Position numbers and translations under genes: made by a program
In this document: piece after piece, positions 12,437 through 24,356 of the stretch
Position numbering within the stretch: position 1 is the first letter of the stretch
Layout: each line of letters begins with the position of its first letter
DNA from: Symbiodinium natans
Lineage: Eukaryota > Sar > Dinophyceae > Suessiales > Symbiodiniaceae
Length of the DNA: 64,000 bases
Assembly: GCA_905221605.1 (NCBI GenBank)
Contig: CAJNDS010002602.1
Coordinates: 248,001 to 312,000, forward strand
Direction: 5' to 3'
The notes under the pieces: model-generated
The model's database searches: none
Told to the model about the DNA's origin: nothing
What the model saw: only the letters and a program-made list of their open reading frames with translations

Positions 12437-12769
12437 CAGGAGCCGAATCCCTGTGACGCGTTCCACAAGATGGCTTTTGATGAGGTTTTCCCTACGTTTT
12501 GACCACATCTTACGGGGGCCGTCAAGACAAAACGTTACTTGAGGGTCGTGGTGTTGAGGATTTTGGCGACTGTCGCACTGGGGCTGAAAAGACATCTTTC
12601 AAAACACTAAGCCCTAAATCCTTAAAATTAGACCAAACACCAAAATCCTCAACACCCTAACCCTCAAGTAACGTATTGGCTTGCCATCCGTCGTAAGATG
12701 TGGTTAACGCTTAGGGAAACCCTCATCAGAAGCCATCTTGTGGAACACGTCACAGGGATTCGGCTCCTG
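12437..12769. mobile_element. Foldback (inverted-repeat) element with 128-bp arms
   Basis: The arms 12437-12564 and 12642-12769 are equal in length (128 nt) and near-complementary, both running from CAGGAGCCGAATCCCTGTGA at the outer end to GAGGATTTT at the inner end. A 77-bp spacer (12565-12641) separates them. The inner part carries telomere-like text (ccctaaatcc, caccctaaccct). There is no ORF inside that could be a transposase, so if mobile it would be a MITE-like non-autonomous foldback element. I saw no clear target-site duplication at the outer edges. Confidence 0.8.
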
Positions 12770-15280
12770 AAAAACTAAGTGTTCAGCGAGAGGGATCATC
12801 CCTCGCCCCCCCCCCCCCACCCCATCCCAAAAACCATAAACCAAAAAACCCGAAAAAAAGACCCTGACCCAACAAGGGCACAGCGAAAATGAAGCGGGGA
12901 GTTTTCGGGGCTTCCGGTCATACGACAGCCTGCATTGCAGAGATGAAGAAGCAAATCCAGCCCAGATCGGTGAGAAGGTGGAAGTGGTGAAAGAGGCAAA
13001 CAGCTCCAGATCGAGAAAGGAGGAATGCGTGTGGCGTAGTGCCTGTTCCCTTCCCGAGAATGCATAAATTGCGACCATTGTCTCTGTGTAGTTTTTTAGG
13101 TTTTGATAGGTTTTGCGCGAAATATCCCCTCTTCCTCCTGCTTGTGTTTTGAAGTTCCGGGTAAAATCACACATGCGCGGCAAGCATGTTGGGAGCCCAG
13201 TTTGGTGCCGGCTGCGTCGCCCACTAAACAAGCTGTCATGTTGTTGTTTTCGTAGGTCCACAATCAAGAAGAAGTCACCACTTGAAAGTGGAGACATCGG
13301 ATGGCTTCGCGGACGACTCCTCCCCACCAAAAGCTGCCGTAAAAGGGCCGATGTGATACCGAAGCGCAGAGTGGGCACAGCGAGCTGCACCGCTGAGCTG
13401 TCCGACAATGACGAACCCTTGTGTCCAGTTCGGCGCCCAGTAGGAGTTCATAGGCCCTACGCAAGGCCCCCCAACCAAGAGGAGAAATCACCAGGCGTTG
13501 CCAGTTAGGCCAGGCAAGTTATACTGTTTCTGGGGCGACTCATATCAATAACAACTAGACGAAGGGATGCAGTACTAAGCACAGCAGAGCAGCAAGCACG
13601 AGCACCCAGGATGGCCAGGGGAAGCACATCTCGAGGAAGCAGCAAGGCATCGAGTGGCAGGCGCAGCTGCACAAGAGACACTGCACAGAGATGTGTAATA
13701 ATGTCGTATGTTGTTTTGTCGCGCTTTGGTTGCAGAAAGCCGGTAGTATTTTTAGCAGCCCATTCCTTCTCTGGTGGCTTGACCCTGGCAGGTCGCGGCG
13801 CAGCAGCCCTGCTCCCATAGCGCCTGCCCGAGCCAGCATCCTCGGGCGTCGAAACAGCCAATCAGGCACCGGGGAGATGACACCAGGGTTTAGGGTTGCG
13901 CGTGGTTGCGACCCGTCTGCTTGGCAACACAGTCAGCATGCAGGCCGTTCCGTGAATTATGGGAGATCTTGCCCGCTTCTACCAGTAGCAATACTAGGGC
14001 AGTCGAAGCTGCACATGTCAGTCGGCCAAAGGCCTCGTGAGTCGGCGCGGCTCGATTGGCGATCTTTCCGAGAAGATCCTTAGCTTGCATTGTGTGTGAG
14101 GCGATCGTTGCAGAACCCAGATTACATGATGTCCTTTCATGATCTTGCATGGGTGCACGCTGCACTGGTAATCCACCAGCGTACCTAACTGTGGTGTTAT
14201 GCTTCGGCCGGGGTTGTCCGAATTCCGGTTCATTATGTGGAGCGGTCAGAGGCTTCAGAGTTATACTTCCGATATCCCCCGGGTTTTGCCATGTTTTGCC
14301 AGTGCCTGCTGACTTTCTCACTATGGTTTCTGAATCTGAAACGATGTTGTGGAGTCTGGGAAAGGTCTGTAGTGGGTCATGATCCTGCATGTACTTGCAG
14401 GATGGGTGGTGCTCGCTTTTGCCATCTTTTGCCGTTTTTTCATCTTGCGTGTCTCAGGTTGCGACGGGCCTCTGCGACCTCGTTGGGTGTATCGTCGACC
14501 CACTCGGCGAGTGACTCCTCAGGTGGGGCCGGAGGTCAGACACTGTTTGCACTCCAGTACGCACCTGACTTAGAAAAAAAAGGCACCAAACTGATTTTCA
14601 AAGGCGTGCCGTGACGCGCAAGGATCGCTGCATGTGGCTTTGGCTGATGCAAAGTCATATTACGCTTACGCTACGCGACCCGCCTCGGCCGGGGCCTGCC
14701 CAGCGGCCAGGCGAGCAATCCCAAATTGTGGGAATCGTGGGTGCATGCTACGGTCAAGAAGACGAACAAACGATAACACAAAAACAAAAAACACAAGGCG
14801 ACGAAGGGGGGGCTGAGGAAGGGGTAGGCCGTTAGGAGGTGAGGTGCCTGCTGTCTGCTACCCAGACAATCCCAGACACCTACGGCCTGAGGCCTCGGCG
14901 AATATTAGTAGCCGTCCTGCCGTGCAGTGGACACGTGTGACACGCGGTGGTTTCGCAGCCCCTTTCTCAAGAGGTGAAGATCCTTTCGTGGCCGCGCGAG
15001 CTGCAGCGGAGGAGGCGCAGGCCGAGGCGGAAGAAGCAGGAGAGCCACCCTAATGTAAGGAACGGTCGATAAGGTAAACTAATGTAAACTAGTCCAAGCT
15101 GGAAGCGGAGATTCGAAGCAAGAAAGTGACGACGATACATGTGCTCACTGATGATTCCATTCATGAGTGTGCTCAATTTCACCGGAGGAACTGTTCGTTG
15201 AGAAGGAAGTCTGGTTTCACTTCGTCTTTTAGCCATTTGGTGCGTGTGCCCATTCTGAGTATCCTGGCTCATGACCACAT
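12770..15280. other. Unresolved stretch, few supportable exons
   Basis: The best coding candidates are + strand frames at 13248-13505 (basic, SPLESGDIGWLRGRLLP, stop at 13508) and 14930-15050 (FSRGEDPFVAARAAAEEAQA, an Ala/Glu-rich helical run with stop at about 15053). Neither matches a family I recognise. A small palindrome ATCCTGCA-tgtact-TGCAGGAT sits at 14382-14403. A poly-C run (12810-12820) and homopurine text are present. The rest looks intronic or intergenic. Confidence 0.35.
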
Positions 15281-16622
15281 ATGACTACTGCGCAGCCGCA
15301 GGACTCCCTTCGGAACTATGTCGCCAAAGAAGACAAGAGGCATATTCAGAGGCTGGACCAGTTGACGCAGGGGGGGGGGGGTTTTGTCCGACCTCATGGC
15401 ATGGCGCCCTTGAAAGAGGAGCTGGACAGGAAGGGCAGGAATCTCAACGTAGCTCCTTGTGGTCCTGCGGCGAGGCGATCTTGAACATTTCAGAAGTCCA
15501 CGAACTGCAAAACGAGAGGCTGAGAGCAGGTGCGCCCGCTGAGTTCGCTTGCGAGACGCACACATGATCACACAACATCACACATGCCACATGCTAGCAT
15601 TGGGAGCCTGCGTGAGCCTCATCTCTCAGGCGGCGGCTTGGAAGAGTTTGAGGAGGCGAGGGCGCTTAATGACTTGATTTGATGTTATTTTGCAAAGTAA
15701 GTACATTGTATCCCCGATTGGAAAGCAAGTGCTTCGCTGCCCGATTTCTGCAGCTTCGACCAGATCTCTGTGTTTATCGGTCGGCCCTCTGCTGCCAGCT
15801 GCCGCAGGTGGATGCGGAGGTCGAGAAGCTGATAAAGGAGTCTTTTTCCACATCGGGTTGATGTTGAACACGCAAGTGTCATCTCGATGCCAGAGTGAAG
15901 GATGCTGCCATGAACATCTATGAGCCAATTCAAGACATTCTCAGCCACCGCCAACAACGCAGACCTTTCCTCAGGAAGACATTGCAGAGCTGGCGCAGCT
16001 TTTTGCAGAGTTTGACGGCGGTTTGGAAGGCGGCAACCTCAATCCGCCGCAAGTGCTGATACCTCTTCATGTGTCGGTAGACTACGAGTGCATTGTGAAC
16101 CAAGGCGTTCTGACGCAACACGACCTGCGGTCTGTGCTACGATTGCTTGGCCGTTCCATGACCGAAGATGAAGTGAGAAATCTGCTTAACTGCCTGGAGT
16201 CCTTGGACGATTCGACACCTGGCTTTGATACGGATCGGCGCATGTGGCCAACTGCTGTATTGCACTAAAGAAGATGTAGCACACTGTTTTTCAAGCTACT
16301 CGGTTTTCAATACCAGAAATTCCATTCAATCCTGCTTCTAGTTCCAGTGCCTCTCGCTCTCGGGACACCATTCCCTGCACGTGCCACGCTAAGTTAGCCA
16401 AAGTGACACCAAGCATCACCCTTCGCTCTGGGCTGGTGAATTGGGACGCCGCCCTGTAGTTTCAGTACTACCGGGGGGTGGTTCCGATGATGTGCTGGTT
16501 CACAGTGCAGTCGCGCTCAGTTGCTCAGACTCAGAGACAGCGCCGAGTAAACCCTTCGCCCTAGGACTGACAGTGGCAGGGACATCGACTTTCGGGAGTT
16601 TGTGGAACTCTGCGACATGAGG
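15281..16622 (+). CDS. EF-hand calcium-binding protein (partial exon set)
   Basis: Likely a calcium-sensing protein. One exon around 15972-16200 reads EDIAELAQLFAEFDG and then VLTQHDLRSVLRLLGRSMTE-DEVRNLLN, the helix pattern of the calmodulin EF-hand pair linker (compare the LRSLGxxPTExEL signature). A second exon, about 16565-16621, reads DSGRDIDFREFVELCDM, a canonical EF loop (D-x-G-x-D-x-D-F-x-E-F). Upstream candidate exons are QDSLRNYVAKEDKRHIQRLD (about 15300) and VDAEVEKLIKE with KDAAMNIYEPIQDILS (15810-15945). An 11-base G run at 15369-15380 lies in the first candidate exon. The first start codon and exact joins are uncertain. The coiled-coil exons further on may belong to the same gene. 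Confidence 0.65.
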
Positions 16623-17640
16623 AGTTCTAGTGCATGGAGGGAAGGTGGCTAAAGCTTCAGGTGTTGTGTCTTGCAGGCTGCACTCCGAGAAGCTCTATCT
16701 CCGCGGGTTCTACCGCGAACGCGCAAGCCCAAGCTTCTCATGTACGCGCTGTGTACGCGGGAGTTCCTGTCACAGGGTGCCAGGCAGGGGAGTCGTAGGT
16801 CTCTCTTTTCTTTCTGCCTGGGTTTGCATCTCGCTGTAGGTTTTCGTGGTGCCAGCAGCAACAGCATTCAGCCTCATCTGAGAGACGTGGCGGATGCAAT
16901 GGAGGGAGTTAAGGCCACTCGATTTTGTTTGGATGTGTTTGGGTGGCTGTGCGGCGTTTTGGGCCTTGCAGCTTACAAATCGTGCTTGTCGGCTCACGTC
17001 ATACTCGAAGCTTCAAAAAAGTTCAAGAGTGAAGACAGTCGCGAGAAGATTGGTTACGAACGAGCACACGTAGACTCTTGCGAGCGTTTGCGAACCCAAC
17101 TTTCACAACGAGAACCCGTCGCTATGCATTCGGCGAAGCAGCACCCCCAAGGCTGTGATAGAAGCATTCAATCATGGAGCCTTGCGGCACCACCCAGCCC
17201 AGGTGCACGTGCGTCCGGAGCAATTGGAGCGGACTGCTCTTGAACTGGGTGGCTTGGACATACATCCGAATCATTGAAGGCGTGAAGTGAAGGCGCTGCA
17301 AGGCCATTAATGTGTTTGACTGCCGCTTGCACGTCTGAATCCGATACACAAATGACATTCATTTCGAAGTCCTTAGGCAGACCCTTGCCGAGGCTACCCA
17401 GTGTGGGCAGGGTATGTCACCTTGGAGAACGAGCATCGTGCCTCAAGACATGGATAGCACGCAATCATTCAGGTGCACGGCCTGAGAGTTGCAGACAATT
17501 GCGCTACTGGCCGCTACTGTACCAGTTACCTATTTCAGTTGATATTGCTATCGCAGTCCGCAGGTAGCGTGAGTGTTACGTTCTGGCAAACGTGCCCCAG
17601 TTTGCGGAGAGTGGTGCTTGTGCACACTGAGGACGCAGTT
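16623..17640 (+). other. Gap between EF-hand and coiled-coil exons; one long ORF
   Basis: A 190-codon + strand ORF spans 16671-17243, but its reading looks like intron sequence with an embedded stretch (NSIQPHLRDVADAMEGVK) that could be an exon at about 16860-16915. No family recognised. The remainder gives no support for coding on either strand. Confidence 0.3.
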
Positions 17641-19326
17641 GTTTATCCTTGCGCAGAAGTGCCGTGAACTCGAAAGGCAGCAGCTCGACATCGAGTTGCA
17701 ATGCAGTGAGTTGCCGGTTATCTGTTGATCATGTTGAATGATGTTGCATGATTGTTGGCTTTGTCAGACGAAGCCAAGGCGAGCATGGGAGAGAGCTGGA
17801 TTTTCTTTGGAGCAGGCCAGCGAAGTGTCAGCCGGTGTCGACGCAATGCGTCGTGCACGTATCTGTAAGTTGCCACAAGTTGCCATAAGTTGCATTATGT
17901 GAGACCCCGCGGGACTTTCCTGAGAGAGCCTGAGGCAGAGCATCTCAAACTCAGAAGCAAGAAGTGCTGCCTTGCGGTCGGGGTGTAGGGGCACTTGGGG
18001 CACTTGGACCTAGGCGCCAGCCGTTATTGTTTGGCTGCTGCGTGCAGACTGGTAGTGGGGATTAGAAAGTGATAATGCCATGACAACATTGTGTGAACAG
18101 ATGGTCGGCTTGCTTTCGCCCTTGCGTTGTGTGTAGGGTTAAAGGATCAGATCGCAAGCTTGCGTAAACTGAGAAGTGAGGTTTCGTCACACGCCTGTAG
18201 ATTGTGCGCGGGCTGTGCAGGGAATCCGCATGGTCCAACATAACATCACTGACACTGCGCTGCTCACATCTTCTGTCCCGCGCGCACGACATGTAATTTA
18301 CAACTTTTGCTGCTTGCTTTGCTGAAGGATGTCATCCGGAATTTTAGTTGTGGGGTTCGATTCCAAAAGCCTTGTGGCTGTTTGTGTCAACCCTCGAGTC
18401 AACATGAGCCAGTTGCGACGATGGTTTATCGCAGGTCTCCCGCTTTCAGCAAATCTTTGACCCCCTGTCCAGCAAGCACAGTGGTCGAGGTGCATCACCC
18501 AGCAGCCATGTAGCGAATGCACGTCGCAACAGCCGTGGGCCGTTGTCTTCGGCAGGTATACGGTTCGAGGGTCTCTTGTACATCATTCACCAGATGGGCA
18601 TCGTACCCAAAGGTCGCGCCGATGAGGCCTGACGTGTGAACAGGATGATTTTGTCATATGTTGTCCTTCTCCATCACGAGAGATCTTGCTCGCAGGCAGA
18701 TTTGGAAGCCACAGCCTTTAACGGCCGAGATCGCTCCGAACTCGTCTCCTTTCTGGACTGCTTACACTCTGCAAGACGGTGACTTGGCGGCTCTGGTGCT
18801 GCACATCATGTGGTGCGCAAAGTCATACTGTGTCTGTGCCGTTACTGCTGTTACCCTTGAGATCGTCTTCAAGAAACCGCCAGCACTCGAGGTTCTTGGA
18901 CAAGAAGGAAATGGATGCCCGGTCGAAAGAACTACGAGCCGCTGATATCGCAGGCATTCCCCAGGCAAGGATTGCATCTGCTAGGGGGCCTTGCGGCTCT
19001 GAATCACACATGTACCAGGTAGATCCAGCTAGCAGTTTCACGAATTCAGAAAGAGTGTCGGCCCTGGCAGGAAGAGCTGGAAATCTTCCGAGCCACCTGG
19101 GCAGATTTTAAGTGCTGCAAACATGGTGTTCCACCCCGTAGGGCGACGTGTTCGGCATCCATCGCCGCATCGGGTGCGCACTAAGGCATTCTACAAGCAA
19201 CTGATTGCTGAGGACAACCAAGGCACGGGTGGTGACAGGTTTGCAGTGCAGCTTCAGATTCGAACAAATCGTTATAACATCCCCAAGGCTTACTGGTTTG
19301 CCATCGGCCATCCACACAAAATGTAA
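17641..19326 (+). CDS. Coiled-coil exons, probably one gene
   Basis: Short + strand exons follow one another with good splice acceptors: AQKCRELERQQLDIELQC (about 17653-17706), SLEQASEVSAGVDAMRRAR (17800-17860), LKDQIASLRKLRSEVSS (18139-18190), VSRFQQIFDPLSSKHS after 'ttatcgcag' (18435-18482), GIRFEGLLYIIHQMGIVPKG after 'cttcggcag' (18556-18620), RIQKECRPWQEELEIFRATW (about 19040-19100), and TKAFYKQLIAEDNQGTGG with stop at 19324-19326. The FEGLLYIIHQMG segment resembles the exiting helix of an EF-hand. Heptad-like spacing suggests a coiled coil. Identity is unknown; it may be the 3' half of the EF-hand gene at 15281. Confidence 0.5.
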
Positions 19327-20160
19327 CCAAACCACCAAATGCGGGTTTTCTGACCTCAACGTCTTTGATCGTCCATCCGAGCGCCCAAATCAAACTGACC
19401 CCCGCCCGAATCAACCATTTTCATGTATATCTTAGTATGACTTCGTGAGAATGATTGAGGATGTACATATAATGGAATATATCTGCTTCTGTATAAGCTG
19501 TACAATGGCCACGCTTTGAAAGCTTCTTCTGGCCTCGTTCGTCCAGACGTCGCCGATGGTGCCCGCCATTAACCAAACCCTCTCAGAATCCTGTTCTAAT
19601 TGCGATTAGTACTATTACTACTATTATTATTGCTAGGATTGCAGTATTATTATTACTATTATTACTATTATAATTATTATTTCTATTATTATGACTATTA
19701 CCTTTCCGCAAGTACTTGTTGGCACTGTGCGGCGGGTTTCAGGGGGTTGGTTGCATGTCGCACTCCCACCTCGGTCCCATGCACTTACTCGTTAAGTGAA
19801 GACTTATCCTTGCTTTTGGTGATGCCGTAAGTGACGTTTACGTGCCGTCATTTTGGTCTGACACTGTTAGAATGTGTGTTGGCATACATTTTTCCATTTT
19901 TCCCTGATGAAGTTTGCATGGAAAATATGCACACGACACAATTTTCAGGGTGGCCCTTGAAGCGAAGCCCAGAGCCGGCCGGGCTGTTACACAGAACAGG
20001 ATGTTTGTGAGGGTGGTGTCTAATAATGTCCAATACATTCAGCTTGTGAAGTTTGATTTCAGAAATGCACAGAACTTCATGTCAGCGACATGAAGAGGTG
20101 GAAGCCTCAAAACATGGGACCGAGGCAAGGGAGCGCGATGATCACGGAATGCGCACGGGA
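19327..20160. other. Intergenic, with trinucleotide microsatellite
   Basis: AT-richer than the surroundings and without a coding candidate. It may be the 3' flank of the preceding + strand gene. It contains the TAT/TAC repeat at 19608-19702. Confidence 0.6.
19608..19702. repeat. Imperfect (TAT/TAC)n microsatellite
   Basis: Interrupted runs of ATT/ACT/TAT triplets over about 95 bp, giving artefactual Leu-rich or Tyr-rich reading frames. Confidence 0.9.
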
Positions 20161-20161
20161 C

Positions 20162-20632
20162 CTAGGCGGTCACGAGCCCGGACTGCGAGAGCGCGATTTT
20201 TGCGCGGTTTACCTTAGCTAGGCCCTCCTCAGGCTCCTTGGTCAAGACCCCCGATTTACTAGTACAAATGTTTTCGGCAAAGGGTTGAAAAGTCCACAGT
20301 CTCAGAAGTCCTGTCTTGGCTTTGCTCGACTGATCAAGATATGGAGGAGTTACAAGGGCCACCCTCCCAGAATTTTTGTTTTGTGCATCCATCGTCCGAA
20401 TGTATCCAAAGTCCTGTTCGGGGCATAACCACTGCAACCTGTCCACGGCTTCCTCAGACATAATTACGCTAGAACATTTGACATAATGGACCGGGCAAGG
20501 GGTGTAGCATTTAGATGAATGCAGTCGCGGTCGTGTGTCATACGTTAGATCTGATGCAAGAGACAGCTTGAAGTTCGTAAAGGGTTTGTTTGCCCGCTGG
20601 TTGTCTTGGGAGCCCCACCACGCACCAAGCAA
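20162..20632 (-). CDS. Candidate unknown ORF (156 codons)
   Basis: This is a minus-strand frame with balanced composition, containing SVIMSEEAVDRLQWLCPEQD, FGYIRTMDAQNK and KEPEEGLAKVNRAKIALSQS near its end at 20162. Its composition looks protein-like, but I recognise no family and it opposes the direction of every identified gene. It could be a retroposed fragment or chance. Confidence 0.3.
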   Translation of the reverse strand: MLGAWWGSQDNQRANKPFTNFKLSLASDLTYDTRPRLHSSKCYTPCPVHYVKCSSVIMSEEAVDRLQWLCPEQDFGYIRTMDAQNKNSGRVALVTPPYLDQSSKAKTGLLRLWTFQPFAENICTSKSGVLTKEPEEGLAKVNRAKIALSQSGLVTA

Positions 20633-21023
20633 CCCGCCTGCCCCCCCCTACCCTGCGTGCACTTCAGCGCGCCCAAAACTGCCAGCAGGCAACAAGAAAG
20701 ACTTCTCCTACTTCGCCCTCTGCCGTGGAGTACAGATCATGGGTGCCACCCTGACCGTAGAGCGGAATGCGGAGCTTGAGCAGAGCCTTGCGTGCATCAA
20801 TACATCCGTACATGACTGCACATGCGTACAATGCTCAGCTTTCTGGCACGTGCCGTCAAATCCAAGGATGTTCAAGGAGCACGCAGTATCCTCCAGTTCC
20901 AGTGGTTCTTCGAAGTCGCAGCTGAGTCTTCCATTCCCAAAGCTGCTTGGAGATTGCCAGGGGCGTAGACATGAAGAACTCCGAGCACAAATCGCAGCAC
21001 ACAAATCGCAGTTGCCATGGTGA
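20535..21023 (+). CDS. Candidate exon, unknown
   Basis: The + strand frame includes DFSYFALCRGVQIMGATLTV and ERNAELEQSLACINTSVHDC (about 20698-20820), followed by a Ser-rich stretch and EELRAQIAAHKSQLPW before a stop at 21023. An alternative frame at 20850-20935 reads ARAVKSKDVQGARSILQFQW. Orientation agrees with the other genes. No family recognised; overlaps the opposing candidate at 20162-20632 by about 100 bases. Confidence 0.35.
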   Translation: MSYVRSDARDSLKFVKGLFARWLSWEPHHAPSNPPAPPYPACTSARPKLPAGNKKDFSYFALCRGVQIMGATLTVERNAELEQSLACINTSVHDCTCVQCSAFWHVPSNPRMFKEHAVSSSSSGSSKSQLSLPFPKLLGDCQGRRHEELRAQIAAHKSQLPW

Positions 21024-24000
21024 AGGTCCAAGTGACATTGTAGAATTGACAGTCTGCAAGGTTTATCGTCATGATGGGCACGCTCTTCAAGTTGGACTTT
21101 GCCGGGCTGAGGCCATTGTTGCGGTGTCTTGAATGAAGAACAGAACAATGAGCTACTAAGAACTTTGGCAAAGCGTGCATTTGCCACGAACAGAGGTCAT
21201 AAAGTCAAGCAGAGATGGCTACCAATTGACACATTGCATCGAACCCGCAGGACGTCGGCGGCACGCGCCCAAGAGGCCCATGCTGTTCTTGCATTTCTTT
21301 CAGAATTTGGTGTGCTGCAGAGAAGATCAAACTCTCAGTGAGCTGGAAACTGGTTGCGTGGTGCAGGAGTCGGCTTTGATGCGAGGCGTGTCGAAGTTCA
21401 ATAGCGTCCACTCGAGACACTTGGATCAACAGCAGCGGAAATTCTTGCTCCCATTTCAACACATCTGCCGCATCCCTTACAAGTAGGAAGCATGGCAGAT
21501 TCAGCATCGTGGTTCATTTCATCTGGAAATATCTCGAAGGAATCATCTGAAGCTTGACAATGAGGTACCCTCAGCATGCGTGGGCGAAAGAAGTCCGCGA
21601 TCCGGGTTTCCCGTGGTTGACACAATGGGCAAAGGAAACACTCCATACTGCGTGGGGCCAACTCTTCAGCCAAGTCCTTCACGAAGGCAGTCTGTGATCC
21701 TGTGGAGATACATGGCAGGCCATGAAGGCCACTAGTCCAGCTGCATTTGCGTTTCCTGCGAAGCAGACGCCCGCTGCTCTCAGACAAGCTAAGCTACTGA
21801 GTTGCAGAGCTGCAGCTTCCAAGCTCGCCGGAGGAGAAACATTACTTGCAATGAGACTGCAGCCCGCTCTCTGCAATCAAGTCTGCCTGTACTTTGCGAT
21901 GTCTTACGATGCCTGCTTAGTATGTTGTAATGTAGCCCAGGTCTCGGCCTACAAGCTGCCGTTGGCAAGGAGCCGACCTCCAGGCTGCATGCACCCCCAC
22001 TCGGTCGTTTGCGTGCCCCACCCGCCCAAACGTCACCTGTCATACCTGTTTTCAACGGCAGTAGGACGTGGGTGACGTAAAAACCCAGTGGTATACGATG
22101 CTTCGGTGTCTGCGCTAATTAACTTCATGGTTTCAGCATGTTTCTTGCTCACCGGCCTCTGGTAGCAGCACTCCGCGGATTTCCCCTTTGTTGCCCATGA
22201 CATGGCACAGAATGCCACAAGCGCTTGCGCCACCAGGCAGCAGTCATGGATCTCGGCCTTTAGGCCGGATCTGCGGAAATTCAACTTCAGCAGACATGCG
22301 CTCTCAGGTCACTGTGGAACCACAATAAAGGGCTGCGCATACATGGTAGATCAAGGCACAGTAATTAACTGTGGCCAATTTCGATAGCGGCAGGTCTGGC
22401 AGGTCACCAAGGAGACATCCTCTCTGTGTGCTCACGTCTCAGTTCTGAGTCAAAGGATCTCCCAAAAGCCGATGTCCCAAGTATCGAGCAACAGACAGTG
22501 CCATACAGCAGCAAATGGACGTCCGGGGTGCAGACATCACAGAGGACGTCGTGGTGCACCGGAGAACTCCAGTCCTGGTGCAGTGCCTGTTCCAAGGCAC
22601 GCTTCGAAACTTTGACTCATGACCGAGGCCCGTCATACACAGAGTCACATTCTACCGGTGGCGGCGGCGGCCCCTTGCTGCTGACCTGTGGCCAGACACT
22701 TGGAATCGGGTTCGCACCCTGAGCTTCCAAGATTGGCGCGAGTCGCATCAGGGGCCTCTTCAGACAGTCCTTGTGTCGCAGCAGGGGTAGCCTGAGGAAC
22801 ATGCTTTTCAAGTTCCTTTCCTTGTTCTGGGGGGTGGGGGTCCACCCTGGTATGTCTTTTTCGGTTTTTTTTTGCTTTCTGGCCCTGGGACACAGTAAAA
22901 GACTTAAGGTCCGGCTTTCTTACGACAGTATCGTGCATCAGCGATTTGAGCCGTATCCAACCTTACGATGACGCAGTGAATGGAGCGACAGTTACAACAA
23001 AGCAACAGACAAAGAAGTTTGTGAAGTCCTTCAAAAGTTCTCTTTTGAAGCTGTTTCTTCGGCTAAACAATGGTCAACAGTTCCCGGCTCACACAGCCCA
23101 TATCTTCTTTAGGTGTTGCCTGGCTAGTAGGATGTAGGAAGCACCCTACGACACGCATTACAAGCAGGTATCATGAGGTTGTCGGAGCTCAAGCCCGCAA
23201 ACAGCTGATAGTAGAGAGCCAAAGTGCGTGCTCTCAGCAAGCAAAGCTGTTCTTCTTGGAGCTCGAGCTCGTCCAGGAAGCAGCTGTAAACAGCAGTTAG
23301 CAGCTGTCCACTGCACGCCCGGACCCTTCACGTGCGGTATTTGGGACTCCATAACGATATTCGCCATTTTCTTCAAAATTCAGCAGCGCACCCAAAGTGC
23401 GGCATTCACTCCGGATTCACGAACAAGCATCTTGGCTGCCTGCATCTCCTGAGGTGATGACCGAACTGCCCGCCTGTGGGCGCTGGCTGGGCTTTGGCCT
23501 GAGTCCGCTCATGCTCGTGCTCGCAGACCGTGGCAGCTTCGCGCAAGTCCGTCTCAATGGCATAAGGCCTCATGCTGGCGCAGAGCTGATTCGCTTCGAT
23601 CGCTTGCGTGGCAGTAGCAGCTGCTCGCGATCCCAGGCTTCGTACGGCCTAGTAAGATCAGCATGAAATCAGCCGAAATTCGACAAGTCAACGGAAATCG
23701 TGAAGTGCAGGCATCCTGGAACTCGGAGGACAATCCTCTGCTCGAACAGGTGCAGGCAAGTACAGAAGTGCACGATGTGCACGTGACTATATTGAATCCT
23801 GGCAGTTGTTTTCTCAACTAGTATGCGGCTGTGACCGCTTTCACCTGAAGGACTCGCACTTCCTGTGCTTGGACGGAGCCATTGCTTTGGCCACCGGCGC
23901 TCGGTTGGCAGTTTATCGTTTTCAATTGCATCTCCAGGCCGGAGGATTGTGCCAAAATGTGTGGCAATGCAGCGTACGCCATTGTAAGCAGGACTTGTCC

Positions 24001-24356
24001 GACGACATCAAGCGACTGCAAAGGCTTCCAGGGAAATGGAAGGGGGAGGGGCGGGGGGGCAGGGCGCACCATAAATTCGCACAATTGGCCACAGGCTCGG
24101 CTCCTATCGTTGCTGCGGCTTGCTGGCGCTACCTCGTGAACCCTCAGCTGGGCAAGGCATCGTTGCCCTTGCAGCCAACAACGCCCAGCACCAAGATTGC
24201 GGTTTTGTGTGCATGGTGAATGTTGCTGGAATTCGTGCGCATCCAGGCAGTGTTGTCAGGCACTGTGCTTGTGCAGGCCTCAGGCGTCCTCCAGACCAGA
24301 GGGAAAAACAGCTTTGCGGCTTTGTGTGTATGAAAAGTTTGTGGCCAAGAATCAAG
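21024..24356. other. Unresolved 3.3-kb stretch
   Basis: ORFs occur on both strands (for example 21398-21787 minus, 22426-22722 plus, 23806-24219 plus) without recognisable motifs or consistent splice chains. Because the WD40 gene begins at an internal repeat near 24357, its 5' exons presumably lie here. 24119-24230 (+) and 22426-22640 (+) are the likeliest places, but I cannot assign them. A run of T and a G-rich tract occur at 22840-22875. Confidence 0.35.
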
